A stretch of DNA of 7,553 nt from contig MHXM01000135.1 in assembly GCA_001825565.1 (NCBI GenBank), forward strand, positions 6,666 through 14,218. The letters run 5' to 3'. Shown here piece by piece: positions 1 through 5,904 of the stretch. The stretch comes from Desulfuromonadaceae bacterium GWC2_58_13. Its GTDB lineage: Bacteria > Desulfobacterota > Desulfuromonadia > Desulfuromonadales > Trichloromonadaceae. Made by a program: the position numbers and the translations under genes. Numbering within the stretch: the first letter of the stretch is position 1; each line of letters begins with the position of its first letter. Under the pieces are notes generated by a model. That model made no database searches, was not told the DNA's origin, and saw only the letters and a list, made by a program, of their open reading frames with translations.

Positions 1-1800
1 GTCACCCTGGCCGGCAGCGGAGCGGGGCTGTTCGCCTCGACCCTGACCGCCAGAATTGCCGCTCAAGAAGTTCATGAATGCGTCCTCGAAGGGTTCTTTC
101 CCGCCTGCGGCCGCGACGAGCGGCCGCGCAAGAGCGCCGGCGGCCTGCGCGAGTGGGGGCTCCCTTTCGCCGCCGACAGCGCCGTCACCCGCCACCTGGC
201 CGCTTTTCTCGAAGGCCAGCGGATCGACGCGGTCCTCTACAACGGCGGCTCGGTCACTCCGGAGTTTCTTCGCAACCGCCTGACCGACCTGCTGGCCGAC
301 TGGCAGGGTGGCTACGCGCCGACCGTGCTGGCCAGCGACTCGCTGGCCATGGCGGTGGCCAAAGGGGCCGCCAAATACGGCTACCTGCTGCTGCAACCCA
401 AAGGGGGCGAGCGGATCACCGGCGGCCATGCCCACGCGCTGTACATCGAGGTCAAACAGAAGAAAAAAGGTCACAGCCTGGTCTGCGTCCTGCCGCGCGG
501 CATGGAGGCCAACGAAACCATCGCCCTGCACGAACAGGCCTTCGACCTGCTGGTCAACCAGCCGGTGCGCTTCCAGTGCTACTACTCGGCCCGTCGCCGG
601 GGGGATGCGCCCGGCGCCGTCATCGACTGGAACACCGACGATTTCCATCCGCTACCGCCGCTGCAGACGGCCATCCACCTGTCGGCTGATCGCCCCAAAC
701 CGGCCAACAACCGGCTGCGCATCAGCATCGAATGCACCCTCAACGAACTCGGCCTGCTGCAACTCTACTGCGTGGAGGAAAACGGCAAGGGACGCTGGCG
801 GCTCGATTTCAACCTGCGCAAGAGCGCCCTCGAAGAAAAACCGGCCGAGTTGGAAGCGGGCCCATTGGTGTCGGCCGAAAAGATCGTTCGGGCTCAGCAA
901 TGCATCCAGTTTCTGTACGGCAAAAAAATGGCCCCGGACTTCCCCGAATTCAAACCGAATCAGCTCATGCGCCGACTTGAAGAAGCCCTCGCCGGTGAGC
1001 GAGAGCAGTGGGATTCCCTGACTCTGCGCACCCTCTGGCCTTCCCTGGCCGCCGGGATGACCCGCCGCAACCGCAGCCTCGCCCACGAACTGGCCTGGCT
1101 CTACCTGGCCGGCTACGCCCTGCGCCCCGGCTACGGGGTCGAGCTGGACGATTCCCGCATCGAAGAGTTGTGGCGGCTGTTCGGTCTCGGTCCGGCCTTT
1201 CCCGACGACAAAAACGCCCTCAACCAATGGTACATCCTCTGGCGCCGGGTGGCCGGCGGACTGAACGGCCAGCGCCAGGAAAAACTCTTCAACAAACTGC
1301 AGGGCCAGCTCAAGGCCGGCAGCGAAATCCCCCAGGAGCTATTGCGCCTGCTCGGCTCGCTGGAGCGACTGCCGCTGCCGACCAAGCAATCCCTGGCCAA
1401 GAAACTGCTGTCCGGTTTTCAGCGCTTCAAACACCGCGAACCCTACGCCTGGGCGCTGGGCCGCATCCTTAGCCGTACCCCGCTGCACGCCGGACCGGAC
1501 AGCATCCTTCCCCCCTCGGAAGTGGAAAAAGCCTTTCACCCGTTGAACCGCCTCGACTGGAAAAGTAGCGAATATTCCTCTCTGGTCCCACTGTTCGTCC
1601 AGGCCACCCGCCGCACCGATCAACGCGACGTCGACGTCAGCCCGGAGCTGCGCGAGGCCATTCTGGCCAAGCTGAAAGAGTCGGGCGCCCGCGCCGAACA
1701 ACTCCGCGTGGTCCGCGAATGCATCCCCATCGAAGAAGCCGATCGTATCGCCCAGTTCGGCGAATCGCTGCCGACGGGGCTGTTCCTGGTTTCGCGGTGA
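1..1800 (+). CDS. Hsp70-family (DnaK-related) protein with DUF3731-type C-terminal region, 5'-truncated
   Basis: The reading frame is open from the first base of the window to a TGA at 1798-1800, giving 599 residues with no start codon visible. An in-frame ATG at 349 lies within conserved sequence and is not a start. Residues about 78-130 carry the end of an Hsp70 nucleotide-binding domain: the adenosine-contact motif LYNGGSVTPEFLRNRL, with N81-G82-G83-S84 in place of the usual VGGS, and then DSLAMAVAKGAAKYG, which matches the 'DP.EAVA.GAA' motif. The remaining ~470 residues do not resemble a DnaK substrate-binding domain. They are rich in Leu, Arg and Trp (for example LRTLWPSLAAGM and NQWYILWRRVAGGL) and fit the DUF3731 tail known from large (~900 aa) DnaK-related proteins. 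About 300 N-terminal residues are therefore probably outside the window. ATPase activity is likely from the family; the client and biological role are unknown. The Hsp70 assignment is firm and the DUF3731 label is from memory of the family. Confidence 0.85.
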   Translation, partial: VTLAGSGAGLFASTLTARIAAQEVHECVLEGFFPACGRDERPRKSAGGLREWGLPFAADSAVTRHLAAFLEGQRIDAVLYNGGSVTPEFLRNRLTDLLADWQGGYAPTVLASDSLAMAVAKGAAKYGYLLLQPKGGERITGGHAHALYIEVKQKKKGHSLVCVLPRGMEANETIALHEQAFDLLVNQPVRFQCYYSARRRGDAPGAVIDWNTDDFHPLPPLQTAIHLSADRPKPANNRLRISIECTLNELGLLQLYCVEENGKGRWRLDFNLRKSALEEKPAELEAGPLVSAEKIVRAQQCIQFLYGKKMAPDFPEFKPNQLMRRLEEALAGEREQWDSLTLRTLWPSLAAGMTRRNRSLAHELAWLYLAGYALRPGYGVELDDSRIEELWRLFGLGPAFPDDKNALNQWYILWRRVAGGLNGQRQEKLFNKLQGQLKAGSEIPQELLRLLGSLERLPLPTKQSLAKKLLSGFQRFKHREPYAWALGRILSRTPLHAGPDSILPPSEVEKAFHPLNRLDWKSSEYSSLVPLFVQATRRTDQRDVDVSPELREAILAKLKESGARAEQLRVVRECIPIEEADRIAQFGESLPTGLFLVSR

Positions 1801-1830
1801 AATGGTCGGACAAACATTATCTGGAAACAA

Positions 1831-1870
1831 AAAAGGACGGCTTCACCATTGCGGGTGAAACCGTCCTTTT
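1831..1870. terminator. Bidirectional Rho-independent terminator
   Basis: AAAAGGACGG (1831-1840) pairs perfectly with CCGTCCTTTT (1861-1870). After one C/A mismatch, TTCACC (1842-1847) pairs with GGTGAA (1854-1859), leaving a 6-nt loop. The stem is flanked by A-runs on one side and T-runs on the other, so it offers a U-tract in both directions. It lies between the converging stops of the Hsp70-family gene (1800) and the PEGA lipoprotein gene (1895) and can serve both. Confidence 0.9.
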
Positions 1871-1894
1871 CATGTCAGGCAAGCTAAAAGTAAT

Positions 1895-2299
1895 TTAAAG
1901 AATCAGGTCCTGGTCGGGATTATTCACCTGAGCATTCATGATCGGAGCAGACTTCCTGAGGGTAAATTCGTAGGTATCCCTGAGCTTTTTGGTAAAAAAG
2001 GTGCCAAGCCACAGTGGACTCCAGATAACCCCCGCCGCCAGCCACTTGCCGCGCGCGGCCTTGTCAACCTGGTCGGCCTTTACCTCTTCCTCAACCTTCT
2101 CGTAACCGTCCTTTTTTAAAACAACCTCGTACTCCTTGCCCGTATTCGATTTGTACTCGTACATGCAAGGGGTTACTCCGATGCTCTCACCGTCTACGAA
2201 AACCTGGGCTCCCGCCGGGGTGGACAGAAAAGCCGCCTGGTTGGCGCATGCGGTGGTAAAAAACAGCAGAAGGGAGCAAGCGAAAAGCTTTCTAACCAT
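1895..2299 (-). CDS. PEGA-domain lipoprotein, 134 aa
   Basis: The small protein begins with a lipoprotein signal: MVRK, then a hydrophobic stretch to residue 14, then the lipobox TTAC with the lipidated Cys at position 18. Residue +2 is Ala, so sorting to the outer membrane is likely by the usual rule. Residues about 24-72 form a PEGA domain with the signature STPAGAQVFVDGESIGVTP (P28, G30, D36-G37, G41, T43-P44). PEGA domains are small beta-sandwich surface modules. A second hydrophobic stretch (residues 86-102, rich in Trp, Leu and Gly) precedes a Tyr/Phe-rich end and may lie against the membrane. The ATG at 2297-2299 is preceded by AAAGAGG about 7 nt upstream, which supports this start. 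The gene stands alone, convergent with the Hsp70-family gene, and has a sigma-54 promoter about 75 nt upstream. Its exact role is unknown; an envelope or surface function is inferred. Confidence 0.85.
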   Translation of the reverse strand: MVRKLFACSLLLFFTTACANQAAFLSTPAGAQVFVDGESIGVTPCMYEYKSNTGKEYEVVLKKDGYEKVEEEVKADQVDKAARGKWLAAGVIWSPLWLGTFFTKKLRDTYEFTLRKSAPIMNAQVNNPDQDLIL

Positions 2300-2371
2300 G
2301 GACGAAACCTCTTTTTCGGGTGCAGCAGGAATTTTCGGCGGGAGGCGACAAGTAGATTACTCGTAAATATA

Positions 2372-2388
2372 AAGCAACATATGTGCCA
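2372..2388 (-). promoter_or_regulatory. Sigma-54 (RpoN) promoter of the PEGA lipoprotein gene
   Basis: Read on the minus strand the sequence is TGGCACATATGTTGCTT. It matches the -24/-12 consensus TGGCAC-N5-TTGCW at every defined base, with exactly 10 nt between the GG and GC dinucleotides. The -24 box is at 2383-2388 and the -12 box at 2373-2377. Transcription would start near 2362, leaving a ~63-nt leader before the ATG at 2299. No good sigma-70 -35 box is spaced correctly for the nearby TATATT. Sigma-54 promoters need an activator ATPase bound upstream, and candidate palindromes lie at 2424-2437 and 2456-2475. Confidence 0.8.
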
Positions 2389-2423
2389 CCACAGAAAGGA
2401 CTCGGTTTTTTCATTCGATAGGA

Positions 2424-2437
2424 TGCAAAAGTTTGCA
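2424..2437. promoter_or_regulatory. Palindrome TGCAAA-N2-TTTGCA, candidate activator site
   Basis: TGCAAAAGTTTGCA is a perfect inverted repeat with 6-bp arms around two bases. Its centre is about 68 bp upstream of the predicted sigma-54 start. Enhancer-binding proteins bind palindromes of this kind, usually at -80 to -150, so the position is slightly close but usable. GGATG (2421-2425) and CATCC (2442-2446) flank it in inverted orientation. A function as an operator is inferred. Confidence 0.4.
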
Positions 2438-2455
2438 GCACCATCCGAGAAATCT

Positions 2456-2475
2456 GTTGTGATCATTGAGACAAC
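2456..2475. repeat. Inverted repeat GTTGT-N10-ACAAC
   Basis: Five-base arms GTTGT and ACAAC flank ten bases containing GATCATTGAG. The centre is about 104 bp upstream of the predicted sigma-54 transcription start, inside the usual range for an enhancer-binding-protein site. The arms are short, so chance is a real possibility. Confidence 0.3.
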
Positions 2476-2505
2476 GATCCAATTACGCACTTAAGAGGTT
2501 CATGA

Positions 2506-2521
2506 CGTTAACAATTTAACG
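2506..2521. repeat. Palindrome CGTTAA-N4-TTAACG
   Basis: CGTTAACAATTTAACG has perfect 6-bp arms around a 4-bp centre, in an AT-rich stretch about 150 bp upstream of the predicted lipoprotein transcription start. It could be a regulator site or a chance palindrome. There is no U-tract or GC-rich stem to make it a terminator. Confidence 0.3.
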
Positions 2522-2770
2522 GAGAAGAAATTCCGGAAGGTCGAAATGGATTGCGCCATAAAAGCCACATTTTGCCACCGGGGTGTGGTCAAATAACAAC
2601 TGAAGAACCGGCAGATGACTGCCTAAGCTAATGATAAATAAGAGAAAATACATGAAGCAAAGATCAAGGGAGGTTTGCGGCAGACCGCTCCCCCCATCCC
2701 TGACAGAAAGCGCAGTTGCGGAATGCCGATTACCCGGGCTTCGTCCACCACGCAAGATTTTTGTTGCTTC

Positions 2771-2824
2771 GCAGGGATCATTCTTGAATGCCGAAGGCGG
2801 GTGAGTTTTGAATGCCGATTGACA
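2771..2824. mobile_element. Possible remnant end of an IS21-family insertion sequence (tandem 24-bp repeats)
   Basis: On the minus strand two copies starting TCGGCATTCAA lie back to back with a 24-bp period (2795-2818 and 2771-2794). They agree at 16 of their first 20 bases. The outer copy is preceded by TGTCAA, so the plus strand ends GAATGCCGATTGACA at 2824, giving a TG...CA type terminus. IS21-family elements characteristically have TG/CA termini and several ~20-bp repeats near each end, and the 'GGGTgAGTTTTGAATGCC' wording resembles such ends. A third core, GAATGCCGA, lies at 2721-2729. I see no matching opposite end, no istA/istB coding remnant and no clear target duplication, so this is at best a solo, decayed end. 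Confidence 0.4.
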
Positions 2825-2889
2825 AGAAAGGGAAATCCAGTGGACACTACAGCAGACGCTCCGGTATCAACCAAGCAGGGGCCGGGGCG

Positions 2890-2930
2890 GAAAATGAAAA
2901 AGCGAATCCGACAAAATACCGAATTCGCTT
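2890..2930 (-). terminator. Rho-independent terminator of tRNA-Leu
   Basis: Directly downstream of the tRNA 3' end, AAGCGAAT and ATTCGCTT form an 8-bp stem (2923-2930 with 2900-2907 in genomic coordinates) around a 15-nt loop. On the minus strand it is followed by the T-rich run TTTTCATTTTC (2890-2900). Confidence 0.8.
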
Positions 2931-2939
2931 AGTTTTACA

Positions 2940-3025
2940 TGGTGCCCGGGACCGGGATCGAACCGGTACGATCTAGGATCGAGGGATTTTAAGTCCCTTG
3001 CGTCTGCCAATTCCGCCACCCGGGC
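2940..3025 (-). tRNA. tRNA-Leu (anticodon UAA)
   Basis: The 86-nt minus-strand RNA has acceptor arms GCCCGGG (3025-3019) and CCCGGGC (2950-2944), discriminator A and an encoded CCA (2942-2940). The D-loop contains GGCGGAATTGGCAGACGC, typical of leucine tRNAs. The anticodon stem AGGGA/TCCCT holds the loop CTTAAAA, placing anticodon TAA at 2991-2989, which reads UUA. A long variable arm (class II) is followed by the T-arm CCGGTTCGATCCCGG. The gene stands alone, with its own promoter upstream and terminator downstream. Confidence 0.97.
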
Positions 3026-3038
3026 AAAGTAGATGCCA

Positions 3039-3068
3039 TTTTTAGACGATTTTGCCATGTGGTGTCAA
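3039..3068 (-). promoter_or_regulatory. Sigma-70 promoter of tRNA-Leu
   Basis: The minus strand has a perfect -35 box TTGACA (3068-3063). A -10 candidate follows: TAAAAA (3044-3039, 18-bp spacer), or TCTAAA (3046-3041, 16-bp spacer). Transcription would begin about 7-9 nt before the mature tRNA 5' end at 3025. The -35 box lies in the same intergenic gap as the divergent Nudix gene. Confidence 0.65.
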
Positions 3069-3116
3069 TGGAAAACCCCCGACATTAAAAAGCTTATCAA
3101 CCATCAGGAGAATATT

Positions 3117-3557
3117 ATGTCCAACACTCTCAAGTGCCCAAAATGCGGAGCTGCCGTGCAAGCCTACCGCAATCCTTTTCCGACGGTCGACATTATCATT
3201 CGTCAGGGGAACAGCGTGGTCCTGATCGAACGGCGCAACGAGCCGATGGGTTGGGCACTGCCCGGCGGATTTGTCGATTATGGGGAAAGTCTGGAAACCG
3301 CGGCCGCCCGCGAGGCCTTGGAAGAAACCGGCCTGACGGTACGCAACCTCAGACAATTCGGCGCCTATTCAGACCCACAGCGGGATCCCCGCCAGCACAA
3401 TATCTCGTTCGTTTTTACGGCCGAGGGAGAAGGAAATCTTGAAGGGGGGGACGACGCGGCCAGCGCCAGGCTTTTTTCTCTGGACAACCTGCCGTCACCG
3501 CTCTGTTTCGATCACGCCAAAATCCTGCGCGATTACTTGGACCGCACGGGTAATTGA
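3117..3557 (+). CDS. Nudix hydrolase, ADP-ribose pyrophosphatase-like, 146 aa
   Basis: The protein carries a complete Nudix box GX5EX7REUXEEXGU: G51, E57, R65-E66, E69-E70, G72, L73. The E residues would bind the metal that drives cleavage of a nucleoside diphosphate linked to another moiety. The lead-in PFPTVDIIIRQGNSVVLIERRNEPMGWALPGGF is typical of small ADP-ribose or sugar-nucleotide pyrophosphatases; the true substrate cannot be read from the sequence. The N-terminus has a single CPKC pair (C7, C10), like half of the zinc ribbon seen in NudC-type proteins. The start at 3117 is chosen because AGGAG (3106-3110) lies 6 nt upstream; a frame open from 3033 would add 28 residues overlapping the tRNA promoter. 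The gene diverges from tRNA-Leu and converges on mqnA with only 8 bp between stops. I see no clear promoter of its own. Confidence 0.9.
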   Translation: MSNTLKCPKCGAAVQAYRNPFPTVDIIIRQGNSVVLIERRNEPMGWALPGGFVDYGESLETAAAREALEETGLTVRNLRQFGAYSDPQRDPRQHNISFVFTAEGEGNLEGGDDAASARLFSLDNLPSPLCFDHAKILRDYLDRTGN

Positions 3558-3565
3558 TACGACGA

Positions 3566-4384
3566 TCACGCAAAAAACGCCAACTCGGGCATCTCATCGA
3601 GAAGCCCGTGGCGGACACAGAGATGGAAATAAAGGCTCAATCCTTCGAGGTGGGCGTTGCCGAGGTCGTAAGACATGCTGTTCCAGTAGTCGACCAGTCC
3701 CTCCTCCCCCATCCATTGGCGTTCGGGGGTCTCGGCCGCCATTTTCGCCAGGGAGGCGAAAGCCATTTCCCTTGAGCAGTGAAGTTGTCGTTGCAGCTCC
3801 CGCACTTGCGGGCTGTTATCCGCTGCCGCCTGTCGACGCAGAATCCACAGGGCAAAGACAAAAGGCAGCCCGGTATGCTGCAACCAGAGATCCCCAAGAT
3901 CATAGACGAATTTCGAATTATTTTTTTGTGCCGCCTTAAGTGCCCGATCACCGATAAGCAATGCGGTACCGCCCGCGGCAATAACCTCTTCGACCGGGCA
4001 GTCGGGTACCCGGCAGCTAAAATGGCGCAGATCGTAGAACTCCCGGAAGATCACTTGCAGCAGATTGATGGAGGTCGCGGAATCGCCGGTCAGGGCGACT
4101 TCGGCCCCGTCCAGATCTTCGATGGGCTGATTCGAGAAGAGCAGGACGCTCTTGACTTCGCCGCAGGAGCTGATCGACAGCTCGGGGAGCAGCAGGTAAT
4201 CCCGCCAGTTGCGCGCGTATTCGAAGGAGGAGGAGGGACTGACGTCAATGTCCCCTTCGGCCAGCAAGCGGTTCAGTTGAGACGGAACCCCGCATACGAC
4301 GGGCCCGACAAAACCGCATCGGGGCAGATAATGAAAAAACGGAGCGCAGTTGATATAGGCGATGTGCCCGAGCGTGAGAGTCAT
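3566..4384 (-). CDS. mqnA: Chorismate dehydratase MqnA (futalosine menaquinone pathway), 272 aa
   Basis: MqnA converts chorismate to 3-[(1-carboxyvinyl)oxy]benzoate, the first step of the futalosine route to menaquinone in the cytoplasm. The sequence opens with LGHIAYINCAPFFHYL, the family's N-terminal substrate-site motif (Y10-x-N12-xx-P15-F16; an Asn here is catalytic in studied MqnA proteins). It continues with GVPSQLNRLLAEGDIDVSPSSSFEYAR, then SVLLFSNQPIEDLDG and VALTGDSATSINLLQVIF. Later come the GGTALLIGDRAL segment and LGDLWLQHTGLPFVFALW. This is the periplasmic-binding-protein-like fold of the family, and the length is normal. The ATG (4384-4382) overlaps the TGA of the upstream TolC-family gene as ATGA. 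A GGAG lies about 11 nt upstream, which is rather far, so translational coupling is likely. None of the later pathway genes (mqnB, mqnC, mqnD, mqnE) is in the window. Confidence 0.93.
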   Translation of the reverse strand: MTLTLGHIAYINCAPFFHYLPRCGFVGPVVCGVPSQLNRLLAEGDIDVSPSSSFEYARNWRDYLLLPELSISSCGEVKSVLLFSNQPIEDLDGAEVALTGDSATSINLLQVIFREFYDLRHFSCRVPDCPVEEVIAAGGTALLIGDRALKAAQKNNSKFVYDLGDLWLQHTGLPFVFALWILRRQAAADNSPQVRELQRQLHCSREMAFASLAKMAAETPERQWMGEEGLVDYWNSMSYDLGNAHLEGLSLYFHLCVRHGLLDEMPELAFFA

Positions 4385-5871
4385 TGCTTTTGCATCTCCA
4401 GTAGCGGTTTTTCGCCTTCGGGATCGGGGAGTCCGATGAAATAGACCCCTTCCGCTTCGAGCAGGAGTCCGCTGACCCGCAGGTATTCGGTAACCGACTG
4501 GTTGTAATCGGCCAAAGAAGCGATCTGGTCGGTCTGGGCCCGCGCCAGATCGTCCTCGCCCTCAAGGACATCGCGGGTGGTGGCCAATCCGACATCCTTG
4601 CGTTTGAGCAGGGTACGGAGCTTTTCTTCGGACAGTTCACGCCCGCGGCGGGACACTTCGATTTTTTTGTGGTTCACATCCAGCAACCGCACGGCGGCCC
4701 GGATTTCATTACGCACCTCTTCCCGGAACTGCTGCAGTCGAGCCTGTTGCCCCTTGATGCGCAGCTCGGTTTTGAGCAACTCGTTGCGGGCCTCGCGGTT
4801 GCCAAGGGGATAACTGAGAGTCAGACCGATATTCCAGTCATTCAGATCATCGCTGCCCATACTGTCGAGGCTGTCGCTGAACTCTTCTCCCGTCCCATTG
4901 CGCGCATAGAGAGCGGTCAGATCGACGGCGGGAAGCAAGAGATTGCGGTTGACGGCACGCTCGACATCCAGCTTTTCGATTTCGCGGTGCCGTTGCTGAA
5001 GGTCGGGACGCTTGCTCAGGGCCGCCTGGAACCCGGTTTCTACGTTGGCCTGAAGCTCATGGGCCAACAGTTCATCGTCACCGACCTCGACTCCCTGGGG
5101 ATAGTTCAGGAGCACCGCCAGTTGATCGAGGGCATCCTGGTAGGCGCGCTGGGCATCGAGCAGTTCCCGCTCGCGCTGGGTTAATCCGACCTCGGCCTCG
5201 AGAATTTCGATCGGCGGCAGGACCCCGGCCTTGACCCGCAAACGGTTTTCTTCAAGGATTTTTTGAGCCAGGGCCACCGAGGTCTCACGATATTTGAGAT
5301 TGTCGCGATACCGCAGAATGTCATAATAGCTGTCCCGCACCCGGGTCAACAGGTCAAAGGCCTGAGCCCGCAGTTCCTGCACCGCGATGTGACGATCCTG
5401 AACGGCGAACAGAATCTGTTGTTCGGTGAACAGCTGCCCAAATCCCTGCATCAGGGGTTGAGTCAGACTCAGGCTGGCCTCACTGCGATAGGTGGGGATA
5501 TTGAACGAGCCGGCGGTTCGGGAACGATTGTTGGCAAATCCGGCGACCAGTTCGGCTCCGGTCGGAAACAACTGGCCGAGAGACAGACCGAATGCCCGGG
5601 TTTCGACCTCGACTTCGGCCAGGGTGAGCGAATTGGAGGAATCCCTGCTTTGACCCTCGGCAAATTCGGCCAGGGCCCGGGGGTCGTAGATACCATAGCC
5701 TTTGCGCACCAGGGCTTCACTGGCCCGGGCGTCGTAATCCGACGCCTTCAGGTTAAGATTGCGTTCCAGGGCAAATCGCTCGGCCTGTTTCAAATTAACC
5801 AGTTCGGCCGCCTCGACCCCCGCCGAAAAAAGCGAAATCACAATCAGCCCAAAGAGCGTGCGTCGAATCAT
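4381..5871 (-). CDS. TolC-family outer-membrane efflux/export protein, 496 aa
   Basis: The N-terminus is a classical signal peptide (MIRR, a hydrophobic core, cleavage near VEA-AEL at residue 21 or 22). It has no lipobox, so it is a TolC-like rather than an NodT-type lipoprotein. Two OEP repeats follow, roughly residues 25-235 and 265-485. The first holds LNLKASDYDARASEALVRKG and ASLSLTQPLMQGFG; the second holds WNIGLTLSYPLGNREARNELLK. Long heptad-rich helices such as ILEAEVGLTQRERELLDAQ and RDVLEGEDDLARAQTDQ would form the periplasmic tunnel. Such proteins trimerise and act with an adaptor and an inner-membrane pump, but no partner is in the window, so the cargo is unknown. The start at 5871 has AGGGGA 5 nt upstream. 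The gene follows the LipM-like gene after 76 nt and ends by overlapping mqnA (ATGA). Confidence 0.9.
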   Translation of the reverse strand: MIRRTLFGLIVISLFSAGVEAAELVNLKQAERFALERNLNLKASDYDARASEALVRKGYGIYDPRALAEFAEGQSRDSSNSLTLAEVEVETRAFGLSLGQLFPTGAELVAGFANNRSRTAGSFNIPTYRSEASLSLTQPLMQGFGQLFTEQQILFAVQDRHIAVQELRAQAFDLLTRVRDSYYDILRYRDNLKYRETSVALAQKILEENRLRVKAGVLPPIEILEAEVGLTQRERELLDAQRAYQDALDQLAVLLNYPQGVEVGDDELLAHELQANVETGFQAALSKRPDLQQRHREIEKLDVERAVNRNLLLPAVDLTALYARNGTGEEFSDSLDSMGSDDLNDWNIGLTLSYPLGNREARNELLKTELRIKGQQARLQQFREEVRNEIRAAVRLLDVNHKKIEVSRRGRELSEEKLRTLLKRKDVGLATTRDVLEGEDDLARAQTDQIASLADYNQSVTEYLRVSGLLLEAEGVYFIGLPDPEGEKPLLEMQKQ

Positions 5872-5904
5872 TAAATTCCCCTGTTAGAACATTGAAGAGT
5901 GGCT

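Larger units (their letters stand above)
2300..2939. other. 640-bp intergenic region without a convincing gene
   Basis: No reading frame here resembles a known family or has a good start with a ribosome site. The open frames present are 60-100 codons, overlap each other on both strands and have biased, repetitive translations. The region is visibly more AT-rich than its neighbours, especially 2520-2680. It holds the sigma-54 promoter and palindromes near 2372-2521, a small GGCAG/CTGCC hairpin (2610-2623), an IS21-like repeat scar (2771-2824, with a further repeat core at 2721-2729), and the tRNA terminator (2890-2930). The rest shows nothing I can name and could be decayed mobile DNA. Confidence 0.6.

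Noticed and set aside
78..1472. Several long plus-strand frames inside the Hsp70-family gene
   Set aside because: They are Arg/Pro/Ala-rich shifted readings of a GC-rich gene. Only the frame ending at 1800 shows conserved motifs.
2610..2623. GGCAG-ATGA-CTGCC hairpin as a terminator
   Set aside because: It has only a 5-bp stem with no adjacent U-run and no gene ending nearby.
2700..2824. CRISPR-like array
   Set aside because: There are only two adjacent imperfect 24-bp copies and one distant core, no regular unique spacers and no cas genes.
2516..2932. Overlapping open frames of 79, 83 and 85 codons on both strands
   Set aside because: They lack ribosome sites and family resemblance, overlap each other and the repeat scar, and the plus-strand one runs into the tRNA terminator.
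2867..3058. 63-codon minus-strand open frame (contains AELADARDLKS)
   Set aside because: It reads straight through tRNA-Leu. This peptide is the well-known artefact of translating a leucine tRNA gene.
3063..3071. TGTCAATGG on the plus strand as the opposite end of the IS21-like scar
   Set aside because: Similarity stops after seven bases, and this sequence is the complement of the tRNA -35 box. The intervening DNA is a tRNA, not a transposase.
3033..3116. Earlier start for the Nudix protein adding 28 residues
   Set aside because: It has no ribosome site, overlaps the tRNA promoter and adds unconserved residues. The ATG at 3117 has AGGAG at 6 nt.
3779..5874. Long plus-strand frames (3779-4444, 4669-5184, 5263-5874) antisense to mqnA and the TolC-family gene
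   Set aside because: The opposite strand has well-supported family proteins over the same span, so these are shadows of high-GC coding sequence.
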